Assembly (NCBI GenBank): GCA_030684405.1
Contig: JAUXYA010000006.1
Span: forward strand, 1-43,339
Length of the DNA: 43,339 nt
DNA from: Burkholderiales bacterium
GTDB taxonomy: Bacteria > Pseudomonadota > Gammaproteobacteria > Burkholderiales > SG8-41
Direction of reading: 5' to 3'
Shown here: piece by piece, positions 17,877 through 24,662 of the stretch
Layout of the letters: the number at the start of each line of letters is the position of its first letter
How positions within the stretch are numbered: the stretch's first letter is position 1
The notes under the pieces: generated by a model
Seen by the model: only the letters and a program-made list of their open reading frames with translations
The model's database searches: none
Told to the model about the DNA's origin: nothing
Translations under genes and position numbers: made by a program

Positions 17877-18155
17877 TCAGCGTGCGGGCTCGGCCGGCAC
17901 AATGACAACCGTGCTTCCGCCTTTTCCGGGTTCTCCCTTGGCGCCGGTATTTCCGGTCGAACCAGTCGCGCCGGTGTCTCCGGTTGCGCCTTTTTCAGCC
18001 TGCGCACCAGTAGCCCCTGTTGCCCCGGTCGCGCCCGTCGCGCCCGCAGGACCGGGAACGGTAACCACTGCCGGAGTATTCACTACCGTCGGTCTGTCAC
18101 AGGCGCTCAAGGCAAGCGCCGCCAGGAGTGCGGAAAACAATATAGAAAACTTCAT
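17877..18155 (-). CDS. Small collagen-like (Gly-X-Y) lipoprotein
   Basis: The 92-residue precursor has a lipoprotein signal (AALALSAC, lipidated Cys about residue 19) and then a run of Gly-X-Y triplets over about 45 residues ([45 protein letters not shown]). One triplet has Ala instead of Gly (AEK), a break in the repeat. Such a tract can form a collagen-type triple helix on the cell surface. ATG at 18155, followed by an open frame to the stop at 17877. Upstream of it a rightmost terminator closes the BrkB gene. Confidence 0.8.
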   Translation of the reverse strand: MKFSILFSALLAALALSACDRPTVVNTPAVVTVPGPAGATGATGATGATGAQAEKGATGDTGATGSTGNTGAKGEPGKGGSTVVIVPAEPAR

Positions 18156-18177
18156 GGGAGTTCCTTTGATTGTTGGT

Positions 18178-18203
18178 TTAAAAACCCGTCCCTCATGGGA
18201 CGG
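18178..18203 (-). terminator. Intrinsic terminator of the BrkB-family gene
   Basis: Read leftward, CCGTCCC (18203-18197), loop ATGA, GGGACGG (18192-18186), then GTTTTT. This fits a rho-independent terminator for the leftward gene at 18273-19247. Confidence 0.7.
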
Positions 18204-18272
18204 TTGACTACTTTGGAATGCCCGGCAGAATGCCTTGAATCCTGCTGTCATTCCGTTCGCTGGAACACATAA

Positions 18273-19247
18273 TCAAAGTCTGCGGCCCGCCGGGTTCCCG
18301 CTCGCCGGATTAGCGCCCGGGAGGCCTCGGTCGGCTCTGTATCCGGCGTATGCGTGAGTCATTTCCGCACCTATAAAAAATATCTGGGATGAGTAATACA
18401 CCCACAGCAATATCACTACCAATGAGCCGGCCGCACCGAAACCGGCAGCCAGCTGGCTGTTGCCGAGATAAAGCCCGATCAGAAACTTGCCGAGAGTAAA
18501 CAACGCAGCGGTAATGGCCGCACCTATTCCCACGTCCCGCCAGGCGATTTTTGCATCCGGCAGCCACTTGTAAATCGCGGCAAATAACCCAAAAACGACA
18601 AAGAAAGAAAACAATGAATTGAGACCCTCGAGCAGCCATCCCGTCCCTGCGAGCGAGTCGCTCCAGTATTTCTGCAAGGCAGCAAGTATCGCGCTGACTC
18701 CCAGCGACACCAGCAACAGGAAGCCAATAGTCAGGATGAGGCCAAAGCTGAGCAGGCGTCCGCGTATCAAGGCAATGATCCCGCTATGGGCCTTCTTTTG
18801 CGCGCCCCAGATCACGTCGAGACTGTTTTTAAGTTCTGCGAAGACGCTGGTCGCGGCCACCAGCAATGTGATTACGGCTATGACACTTGCCCAGAAACCG
18901 AGGCCCGAATTGTACGTCGCTGCGAGCAGCGTCTGTATCGTTTTCGCCCCGCTTTCCCCGGTCAAGCCGTGAAACTGAGCGACTACTTCGCCACGGGCGG
19001 CCTCCGCCCCAAAGAAAAAACCTGCGATGGCTATCGTGATCACCAGAATTGGTGCAATCGAGAACGTAGCGTAGAAGGCCAGCGCCGCGCCCATGCTCGA
19101 CACGCGATGATCTGACCAGGCGTTCGCCACCTCCCGCAGCAAACGCAGGTATACAAACCTGCTGCCGCGAAAACGGGAAGGAAAGTCGTGTCCACTGTCT
19201 GACGTCGAGGCCGTACCTGCGTTTCCGGATTTATTAACCATTTCCAT
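18273..19247 (-). CDS. YihY/BrkB family inner-membrane protein
   Basis: The 324-residue protein has the six-helix UPF0761/YihY/BrkB fold. Signatures include SMGAALAFYATFSIAPILVI in the first helix, ELKNSLDVIWG, LPDAKIAWRDVGIGAAITAALFTLGKFLIGLYLG, and the last part VVILLWVYYSSQIFFIGAEMTHAYA. The family was first noted as a serum-resistance factor in Bordetella but the molecular function is unknown. No strong SD precedes the first ATG, and the second Met (residue 3) is an equally possible start. Confidence 0.9.
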   Translation of the reverse strand: MEMVNKSGNAGTASTSDSGHDFPSRFRGSRFVYLRLLREVANAWSDHRVSSMGAALAFYATFSIAPILVITIAIAGFFFGAEAARGEVVAQFHGLTGESGAKTIQTLLAATYNSGLGFWASVIAVITLLVAATSVFAELKNSLDVIWGAQKKAHSGIIALIRGRLLSFGLILTIGFLLLVSLGVSAILAALQKYWSDSLAGTGWLLEGLNSLFSFFVVFGLFAAIYKWLPDAKIAWRDVGIGAAITAALFTLGKFLIGLYLGNSQLAAGFGAAGSLVVILLWVYYSSQIFFIGAEMTHAYAGYRADRGLPGANPASGNPAGRRL

Positions 19248-19288
19248 AAAGCCAGCTCACGGGAAAATTACTGCACCCGGCGCTTCGG

Positions 19289-19447
19289 TTACAACCGTCC
19301 CATCAGCAACAGCACGATAATGACAACGACTACCAGACCCAAGCCCCCGCTCGGTCCATAACCCCAACTTTTGCTGTGCGACCAGCTTGGAAGCACACCA
19401 ATCAACAGCAGGATCAAAACTATCAGCAGTATGGTTCCGACGCTCAT
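19289..19447 (-). CDS. DUF3309 small membrane protein (52 aa)
   Basis: The 52-residue product has two hydrophobic helices around the conserved GWGYGPSGGLGL centre, the signature of DUF3309. The family is frequent in Proteobacteria in stress-type small-gene clusters; function unknown. I use the ATG at 19447, with AGGAG six bases before it. Confidence 0.85.
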   Translation of the reverse strand: MSVGTILLIVLILLLIGVLPSWSHSKSWGYGPSGGLGLVVVVIIVLLLMGRL

Positions 19448-19546
19448 GAGATTCTCCTGGATGTTATCCACCAACAAGCGATGGATGGATGTCCGGACCA
19501 CGCGTTGCGCAGTCCGGAGCGAAACGCACCGTTACCGGCCGAGTTC

Positions 19547-20131
19547 CTAACGATAGACGTGCTCACCACTGTTTTTCTTCCATTCCTGCTCGAAATGAGC
19601 GGCGTCTTCGTCAGAGCGCGGCTTCACACCCATCAGAATGCCGCCCTCTTTGATCCCGTCCTCATACTGCTTGACTCGTTCTTCCGGGATACCCCAGCCA
19701 ATCAGCGCGCCCACCACGCCACCAGCCAAACCACCGGCACCCGCACCTGCCACAGCCGCAGCGATCGGGCCTGCGATCACAAGTCCCAGTCCGGGAATGG
19801 CAAGCGTCGTTCCCACCGCAGCCACGGCAGCAGCAATCGCACCTACCGTACCGCCAATGGCGCCACCAATTCCTGCACCTTCGCTCGCCTTGTTGCCGAG
19901 TTCGGTGTCACCATCCGAATCCGCGGCGAAATGCTTTTTCCGTGTATCGTCCGACATCATCAGGTTGACATCACCCTTGTCATAGCCACGGCTGGTAACA
20001 GCCCCGTACGCGCGTTCTGCATGATCGCGATCCCTGAATAGGCCCGTCACCATCTTGGATTCTGAAGACTTTGTTTTGGCGTTGGTTTCATCTGTTGCAG
20101 CGCCAGGAATATGTTCGACAGGTTTGTTCAT
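19547..20131 (-). CDS. YflT-like general-stress protein with glycine-zipper membrane part
   Basis: The 194-residue protein starts with a heat-induced-stress YflT-like domain (MVTGLFRDRDHAERAYGAVTSRGY..., about 27-70), has a central Gly/Ala-rich hydrophobic region (about 88-150, several GxxxG zippers) and an acidic-to-basic tail. The predicted location is the membrane. Function unknown; the fold occurs in general-stress proteins. A half copy of the stress box lies 95 bases upstream. Confidence 0.75.
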   Translation of the reverse strand: MNKPVEHIPGAATDETNAKTKSSESKMVTGLFRDRDHAERAYGAVTSRGYDKGDVNLMMSDDTRKKHFAADSDGDTELGNKASEGAGIGGAIGGTVGAIAAAVAAVGTTLAIPGLGLVIAGPIAAAVAGAGAGGLAGGVVGALIGWGIPEERVKQYEDGIKEGGILMGVKPRSDEDAAHFEQEWKKNSGEHVYR

Positions 20132-20197
20132 TGAAATGTCTCCGGTTGAATCCCGCGTCCCGCAGATTGCGGGGTGCCGGGATGAGTATCAGGGCTG

Positions 20198-20241
20198 AAC
20201 ATAGGAGATGCCCATGAACAACGTCTGTACGTTGCAACACT
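20198..20241 (-). promoter_or_regulatory. Half stress box with -10 in front of the YflT-like gene
   Basis: The leftward gene-proximal half CGTACAGAC (top strand 20223-20231) is intact; the distal half AGTGTT is poor. A -10-like TATGTT runs from 20203 to 20198, 22 bases beyond. Confidence 0.45.
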
Positions 20242-20345
20242 CTTCATCCAGGCATTCAAACAGGTTTCCGCACTAAGCAAGAGGCCTGGTTCAGCACAAC
20301 GCCAGCATTTTCTCGTCGTATGCGTCACAAAAAATAATCAATAAT

Positions 20346-20388
20346 CGTACGTTCTCGTACAGACCCTGCACCGGCGGCTGCCCATGCT
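20346..20388 (+). promoter_or_regulatory. Stress box with -10 in front of the repeat protein
   Basis: CGTACG-TTCT-CGTACA at 20346-20361, followed by GAC; one mismatch in the distal half. A -10-like CATGCT begins at 20383, exactly 21 bases after the box, 65 bases before the ATG at 20453. Confidence 0.55.
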
Positions 20389-20452
20389 GCTTCTTCTCCG
20401 GAATTTTCCGGCAGAGTTTTCACTTCACGACTCAATTTCAAGGAATATCAAT

Positions 20453-20827
20453 ATGAAAGCCTCCAAATTCCTCATCCCGACAGCTGCCACTCTCGCCTTT
20501 GCCAGCATGATCGGCATTGCCTACGCACAGACTGGAACCACTGGCACTCAGTACAATCGCTCGAATACCGGCACGAATGCTGATGCAACACTCACCCAGA
20601 ACCGCGACTCAACAGGAACGATGAATCGTGATGCCACTGGTTCGACGAATCAAGGCACCACCGGCACCATGAATCGCGATTCGACGGGCAACATGAATCG
20701 TGACACGACGGGTGCAATGCAACGGAATTCGCCCAGCACCACGAACCGCGATTCGACCGGCAGCATGAATCGCAGCTCGACCGATGACCGATCCAGCCAA
20801 CGTTTGGCCCGCGCTGACCGTAACTGA
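20453..20827 (+). CDS. Exported low-complexity repeat protein (Asn/Thr/Gly-rich)
   Basis: The 124-residue precursor has a signal peptide (residues about 1-25, ending IAYAQ). The mature part consists of imperfect 8-10-residue repeats of the form TGTMNRDSTG, about eight copies, with no Cys and almost no hydrophobic residues, so it is probably disordered. I recognise no family; it may be a surface or matrix protein. A perfect stem-loop terminator follows. Confidence 0.7.
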   Translation: MKASKFLIPTAATLAFASMIGIAYAQTGTTGTQYNRSNTGTNADATLTQNRDSTGTMNRDATGSTNQGTTGTMNRDSTGNMNRDTTGAMQRNSPSTTNRDSTGSMNRSSTDDRSSQRLARADRN

Positions 20828-20854
20828 TCTCACGCAACATTCCTGACAGCACTC

Positions 20855-20888
20855 AACCGCTTGCAGGGTTATCCCTGTAAGCGGTTTT
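20855..20888 (+). terminator. Intrinsic terminator of the repeat protein
   Basis: AACCGCTT (20855-20862) and CAGGG pair with CCCTG and AAGCGGTT (20879-20886), loop TTAT, followed by a T-rich stretch. Strong rho-independent terminator. Confidence 0.8.
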
Positions 20889-20940
20889 CACATTTTTATT
20901 CCGTATTCGTGTGCCCCTTATAAATGCGACTTTTCTGACC

Positions 20941-21774
20941 ATGAATATCTTTTCTAACTCCAGAATGGTTGCGACTTGTTCCGGCAGTGCCGGAATCATT
21001 CGTCGTGCGCTGCTTGTCAGTGCAGCAACATTGGTTGTAGCAATTCCGTCCACGGTCAGTTCGGACCAGGTTGGCGTGACTAACCGGGTCTCCATTCGCA
21101 CTGCAGTAACGGTTGATGAGCCAGCCATCGCCCGATTCGCGGATTTCGCAAAGGAAACCGCTTCAGTTGAAGCACGTCATGTCGCAGATTGGATCGCTGA
21201 TTCCCGGGACAACGCCGGTGCCGACTTTATCCTCATCGACAAGAAGTTCGCCAGACTCTATGTCTTTGATAACGCCGCCCGCCTGGTGGGGTCGAGCCCC
21301 GTGTTACTCGGTGCCGCCCGCGGGGATGACGCAGTTCCAGGTATCGGCACGCGGCCCATTGAACAAATTAGGCCCGAGGAACGGACCACACACGCCGGTC
21401 GATTTGTCGGCGAACGCGGCCACAATACGAAGGGCGAGGACATCATCTGGGTCGACTACGATGCCGCTGTATCGATTCACCGTGTGCGCGCAACGAAGCC
21501 AGCTGAACGGCGGTTGGAACGGCTGGCGACAGCGACGGTTGATGACAACCGGATTTCCTATGGGTGCATCAATGTACCCGTGGCTTTCTACGAAACCCAT
21601 ATCCGCCCGGCTTTCGCCACCCACGATGCCGTCATTTACGTATTGCCGGAGGTCAAGTCCACACTCCAGGTATTTGGATCCTATGATGTCGCCGCCGCAC
21701 ACGGTCTCGGGGCAGGCCGGGCTGCGCATTCTCATAATCTGAGCCGACTCCACACAACAGGGAGTTCTCCATGA
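20941..21774 (+). CDS. L,D-transpeptidase-like exported protein (YkuD fold)
   Basis: The 277-residue protein carries a YkuD-type domain: DFILIDKKFARLYVFDNAARLVGSSPVLLGAARGDDAVPGIG, then YGCINV with the presumed catalytic Cys. The family motif is [S/T]HGCxN; here the His is Tyr (SYGCIN), an unusual change next to the active Cys. It has a hydrophobic N-terminal segment (about 22-40), likely a signal or anchor. Its stop codon TGA overlaps the ATG of a 12-residue peptide at 21771. Together with the flavoprotein gene it forms a tightly coupled unit. Start at 20941 is preferred; a GTG at 20911 is possible. Confidence 0.75.
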   Translation: MNIFSNSRMVATCSGSAGIIRRALLVSAATLVVAIPSTVSSDQVGVTNRVSIRTAVTVDEPAIARFADFAKETASVEARHVADWIADSRDNAGADFILIDKKFARLYVFDNAARLVGSSPVLLGAARGDDAVPGIGTRPIEQIRPEERTTHAGRFVGERGHNTKGEDIIWVDYDAAVSIHRVRATKPAERRLERLATATVDDNRISYGCINVPVAFYETHIRPAFATHDAVIYVLPEVKSTLQVFGSYDVAAAHGLGAGRAAHSHNLSRLHTTGSSP

Positions 21775-21809
21775 GAACCTGCTGCAGCGTTTTCTGGCTA
21801 AACGCATGA
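21771..21809 (+). CDS. Minicistron coupling two genes (12 aa)
   Basis: A 12-codon frame (MRTCCSVFWLNA) starts inside the stop of the transpeptidase-like gene (ATGA) and ends inside the start of the flavoprotein gene (ATGA). It has its own SD (GGGAG, about seven bases before), while the following gene has none. Its likely role is to carry ribosomes from one gene to the next; a regulatory peptide is possible. Confidence 0.45.
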   Translation: MRTCCSVFWLNA

Positions 21810-22876
21810 TTCAAATTCGCAAAGGGCAGGCGCCGGCCCGTCTGGACCGCACTGAGTTCACTTCCCGCTTCCGGGCCGCCTTCATTGACCCCGCATACCA
21901 AGTTGAAGAGGAGTCGATTGCTCGTCTGGAAGCAATTGCCTGGGAAGCCTATTCCGAAGGACGCAAGGCGCCCTACACGCAGAAAGCGGGGCCTGGATAT
22001 GCTGATCCGGCTTATGACCTCTCAACCGAATGGATCGCGACAAGGCAACGTATAGATCAGGCGCAGCTGCGCTGGGCGGACCCGGGGACTCAGTCACGGG
22101 TGTTGTTGATTTGCGGCTCGGCCAGGAACGACGGCACTTGTCCGGGCGAGATATCGAAGACATTCCGGCTTATTGGGATCGCCCGGGAAGCGCTGGAGCA
22201 CGCTGCAATCGAGGCAGATGTACTGGATTTGAGTCGGCTGACTTCCGAATATGCTCTGCATATTCATCCCTGCAAGGGCTGCGTATCGACTGCGATGCCG
22301 CTGTGTCACTGGCCGTGCAGCTGCTACCCCAATCCCGCGTTGAATCAGACAAACGACTGGATGGCGGAAATCTACGAACGCTGGACCGCCGCTCATGCGG
22401 TAATCATCATCTCGCCGGTTTATTGGTACCAGAGTCCAAGCCCGTTGAAACTGATGATCGACCGCCTGGTCTGTGCCGACGGAGGCAATCCCGATCCGAC
22501 CTCAACCTCCGGCAAGAAAGCCGGCAAGGCGAAAGAGCTCGAGATGGCCGGCTGGGACTACCCTCAGCATCTGGCAGGGCGCGTATACGGTTTACTTGTC
22601 CATGGCGATGTGGCCGGCATCGAAGATTCGCGTCGCGGCCTGTCGGACTGGCTCGACTGGATGGGTTTCATCGACGCGGGTCCACAGGCCCGATTGGACC
22701 GCTACATCGGATACTTCGAGCCCTATGCGACCAGTCACGAGGCCCTCGACAAGGATGTGGCGATACAGGAGGAAGCGCGCAATGTGGCGCTCGCAGTGGC
22801 CAAGGCCGTTGTCGAGTTGCGTAGCGGCAACCTCCAGGCAGTACAGCCTGTCCTGTCGCGTCCGCGCCCCAAGTAA
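21806..22876 (+). CDS. NAD(P)H-dependent FMN reductase/flavodoxin-fold protein with N-terminal extension
   Basis: The 356-residue protein has an N-terminal helical extension of about 95 residues and then a flavodoxin-like FMN reductase domain: VLLICGSARNDGTCPGEISK (phosphate loop), then IIISPVYWYQSPSPLKLMIDRL (FMN-ring loop). Between them is a Cys-rich segment, CKGCVSTAMPLCHWPC, which looks like a redox or metal-binding insert and is not usual. The enzyme would reduce quinones, flavin or chromate-like acceptors; the substrate is unknown. No SD of its own; translation is probably coupled to the 12-codon frame before it. Confidence 0.85.
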   Translation: MIQIRKGQAPARLDRTEFTSRFRAAFIDPAYQVEEESIARLEAIAWEAYSEGRKAPYTQKAGPGYADPAYDLSTEWIATRQRIDQAQLRWADPGTQSRVLLICGSARNDGTCPGEISKTFRLIGIAREALEHAAIEADVLDLSRLTSEYALHIHPCKGCVSTAMPLCHWPCSCYPNPALNQTNDWMAEIYERWTAAHAVIIISPVYWYQSPSPLKLMIDRLVCADGGNPDPTSTSGKKAGKAKELEMAGWDYPQHLAGRVYGLLVHGDVAGIEDSRRGLSDWLDWMGFIDAGPQARLDRYIGYFEPYATSHEALDKDVAIQEEARNVALAVAKAVVELRSGNLQAVQPVLSRPRPK

Positions 22877-23201
22877 ACAATCTCGGCATCAGTCGCGGGA
22901 CACACGGGCTGCTGGGAACAAATGCCCGACTGTAATATTTCCGGATTGAGCTCAAGCGCCCCTCTATCACTATGGGTATGAATGCCCGTTAAAGCGGGTC
23001 TGAAAAAGCGGCATTGCACCGCTGAGTGCAACGCCGCCTGTGCTGCGAAAACCCGTTAGTGACAGCGGGTTCTAATTACCGGAAACGCGTTAAGCTCTGC
23101 CACGCGATCACCTCACCCTCGGCACCTTAACAGGCAATGCTCCTGCTTCACGAAAAGTCCTGCGTGGATTTGATGGATTTGCAAAACGCCACGGAGGAAC
23201 A
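22877..23201. other. Gene-free stretch with three hairpins
   Basis: No gene in 325 bases. Three stem-loops are visible: CCCG-TTAAAG-CGGG near 22985-22998; an 11-pair stem GCGGC-A-TTGCAC with GTGCAA-C-GCCGC (23008-23037); and AACCCGTT with AGCGGGTT (23050-23071). They could be a terminator, REP-like units or a small RNA. No clear T-run follows any of them. Confidence 0.5.
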
Positions 23202-23345
23202 CTACATACTTTGCTGGGTATCTTTGGCAGTGCCCTGCAGCTTCTCGCCACCGCGTTCGATATCCTTGCCCACGCCCTGCATGGTATTGCAACCTGCCAG
23301 AATGCCCAGCATCAGCATAGCCAGTACTGCAGTGATCTTTTTCAT
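23202..23345 (-). CDS. Entericidin A/B family lipoprotein
   Basis: The 47-residue lipoprotein has the family sequence layout: MKKITAVLAMLMLGILAGC (lipidated Cys19), then NTMQGVGKDIERGGEKLQ. Entericidins are small outer-membrane lipoproteins (EcnA/EcnB) tied to stationary-phase cell lysis. Start ATG at 23345, with AGGAG eight bases before it. No partner gene (EcnA versus EcnB) is seen next to it. Confidence 0.9.
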   Translation of the reverse strand: MKKITAVLAMLMLGILAGCNTMQGVGKDIERGGEKLQGTAKDTQQSM

Positions 23346-23459
23346 GGTGCTACTCCTTTTAACTATTGTTGATTGAATGTGCTGTTGTTGTCGCCGGAAC
23401 CACTGTGCAATTAACCGCCTGCTTGTGGATTTGCAGATGCCGCGCTGGACGTTAATACC

Positions 23460-23828
23460 CTATTCCCAATACGGCAGGCGCTCATAGTATTTGTAGACGT
23501 CACGATTCCACTTTTCATCGGTCATCAAAGGCCAGTCATCCGCGTCAAATCCAGGGGCTGCCTCCAATCGCTCCTTTGAAATGTCGAGCACGTATTCGTT
23601 TTCCGTTTGGTCGTAATTGAATGAGCTGAACGGAATTGCAAACAGCTTTTCCCCCATGGTCAAAAAACCGCCGAAGGACACGACGGCGTACGCCACTTTT
23701 CCGGTCTTCGGATCGATGACCACTTCCTTTATGTCGCCGAGGTTATCGCCATTGGGATTGACCACGTCTGTACCGATGATGCTCGATGCCTTTACGGGTG
23801 AATTTGCAAACACTTGCGTTTGACTCAT
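23460..23828 (-). CDS. PRC-barrel domain protein
   Basis: The 122-residue protein is one PRC-barrel domain: VKASSIIGTDVVNPNGDNLGDIKEVVIDPKTGKVAYAVVSFGG, a six-stranded barrel found in photosynthetic reaction-centre H subunit and in RimM, and in stress proteins of unknown function. The acidic C-terminal tail ends ERLPYWE. Start at the ATG at 23828, with AGGAG eight bases before it. A near-perfect stress box lies upstream. Confidence 0.9.
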   Translation of the reverse strand: MSQTQVFANSPVKASSIIGTDVVNPNGDNLGDIKEVVIDPKTGKVAYAVVSFGGFLTMGEKLFAIPFSSFNYDQTENEYVLDISKERLEAAPGFDADDWPLMTDEKWNRDVYKYYERLPYWE

Positions 23829-23935
23829 GCCGGCTCTCCTGTTTTGAAGATGGATGAAACACGGGAGTCCAGTGGTGCTATGCAGATCTGATATGGCCAA
23901 AGTTGATCAGAGACACGCACTGGATTTCAGGGAAC

Positions 23936-23978
23936 AGCTTATTCAGCTACGTTTGCGTGATCTGTACGAGAACGCACA
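23936..23978 (-). promoter_or_regulatory. Stress box with -10 in front of the PRC-barrel gene
   Basis: TGTACG-AGAA-CGCACA at 23963-23978, with perfect arms. Toward the leftward gene it ends CGTACAGAT. A TAnnnT candidate, TAAGCT, runs from 23941 to 23936, 21 bases beyond the box. Confidence 0.6.
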
Positions 23979-24029
23979 CAAGCGGACAGACCTGCTGTCA
24001 AGGCATGAACGAAGGACAAATCCGGTTTG

Positions 24030-24521
24030 CTAGGCACTCAATGGCCGTCCGGCGAGGAGCACCGCCTTGCGCTCGGGGAGTCTGGCACCCAGCTCCGCCA
24101 TATCCAATTTTGTTTTTTTGGCCTTGGGAAACATCTCGTTCTGCTCTTCCTTGACATGATGCTTGACGTATTCGCTCATGACCTTGATTTTGGCATCGAA
24201 CATCTCCCCGTCCGGCTCCACACCCTGCACCTGGGCAATGAGATCCTTCAGTGTTGCATGTTCCACCGTTGCCTCAGGGATCAGTTCGCTGTCTTTCAGA
24301 GCCTGCTTGACCGCAGGGTAAAAAATCTCTTCTTCCACTTGGGCGTGAACACTCAGTTCAGTGCAAATTTCAGCGACTATCTGCTTCTTTTTTGCGCCCG
24401 GTCGGGTTTTTTCGTATGTGGCAAACAGGTCACTCACTTTTTTGTGATCAGCACGCAGAAAGGCCGTGGCGTCCCGGGCTTTTGGTTTGGATTCAGATTT
24501 TTTGCTGTCTGCAGTGGGCAT
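24030..24521 (-). CDS. Hemerythrin-domain protein (HHE)
   Basis: The 163-residue protein has a four-helix hemerythrin HHE domain: H26 (ADHKKVS), H59/E63 (HAQVEEEIFYPA), H88 (EHATLKDL) and H122/E126 (HHVKEEQNEMFP), the usual diiron ligand set. It would sense or store oxygen, nitric oxide or iron. A basic N-terminal segment rich in Lys/Ser precedes it. Its place downstream of a small membrane protein and a larger membrane protein suggests one leftward operon (25625 to 24030). Confidence 0.9.
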   Translation of the reverse strand: MPTADSKKSESKPKARDATAFLRADHKKVSDLFATYEKTRPGAKKKQIVAEICTELSVHAQVEEEIFYPAVKQALKDSELIPEATVEHATLKDLIAQVQGVEPDGEMFDAKIKVMSEYVKHHVKEEQNEMFPKAKKTKLDMAELGARLPERKAVLLAGRPLSA

Positions 24522-24556
24522 TTTGTTGCTCCGTACTGTTTGGTTGCGGATGTTAA

Positions 24557-24628
24557 TCAGAGGAATAAAGCAATCAGAATGATGATGGGAATGGGAATAC
24601 CGAGAAACAATAAAAGTAGCGAGCGCAT
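24557..24628 (-). CDS. Tiny single-span membrane protein (23 aa)
   Basis: A 24-codon frame encodes MRSLLLLFLGIPIPIIILIALF plus one residue, an almost pure hydrophobic helix with an N-terminal positive charge. The ATG at 24628 is preceded by TGGAG seven bases upstream. It lies between the 320-residue membrane protein and the hemerythrin gene, on the same strand. The sequence type, a Pro-containing hydrophobic helix, resembles the 25-residue peptide at 11944. Function unknown. Confidence 0.65.
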   Translation of the reverse strand: MRSLLLLFLGIPIPIIILIALFL

Positions 24629-24662
24629 GGCTGACTCCAGGGTTGTCCGTTCTTGAGATTGA

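Larger units (their letters stand above)
20132..20452. other. Gene-free divergent gap holding two stress boxes
   Basis: No convincing gene in 321 bases. The stretch separates the leftward YflT-like gene from the rightward repeat protein and holds a weak box near 20226 and a good one at 20346. Otherwise unremarkable. Confidence 0.6.
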
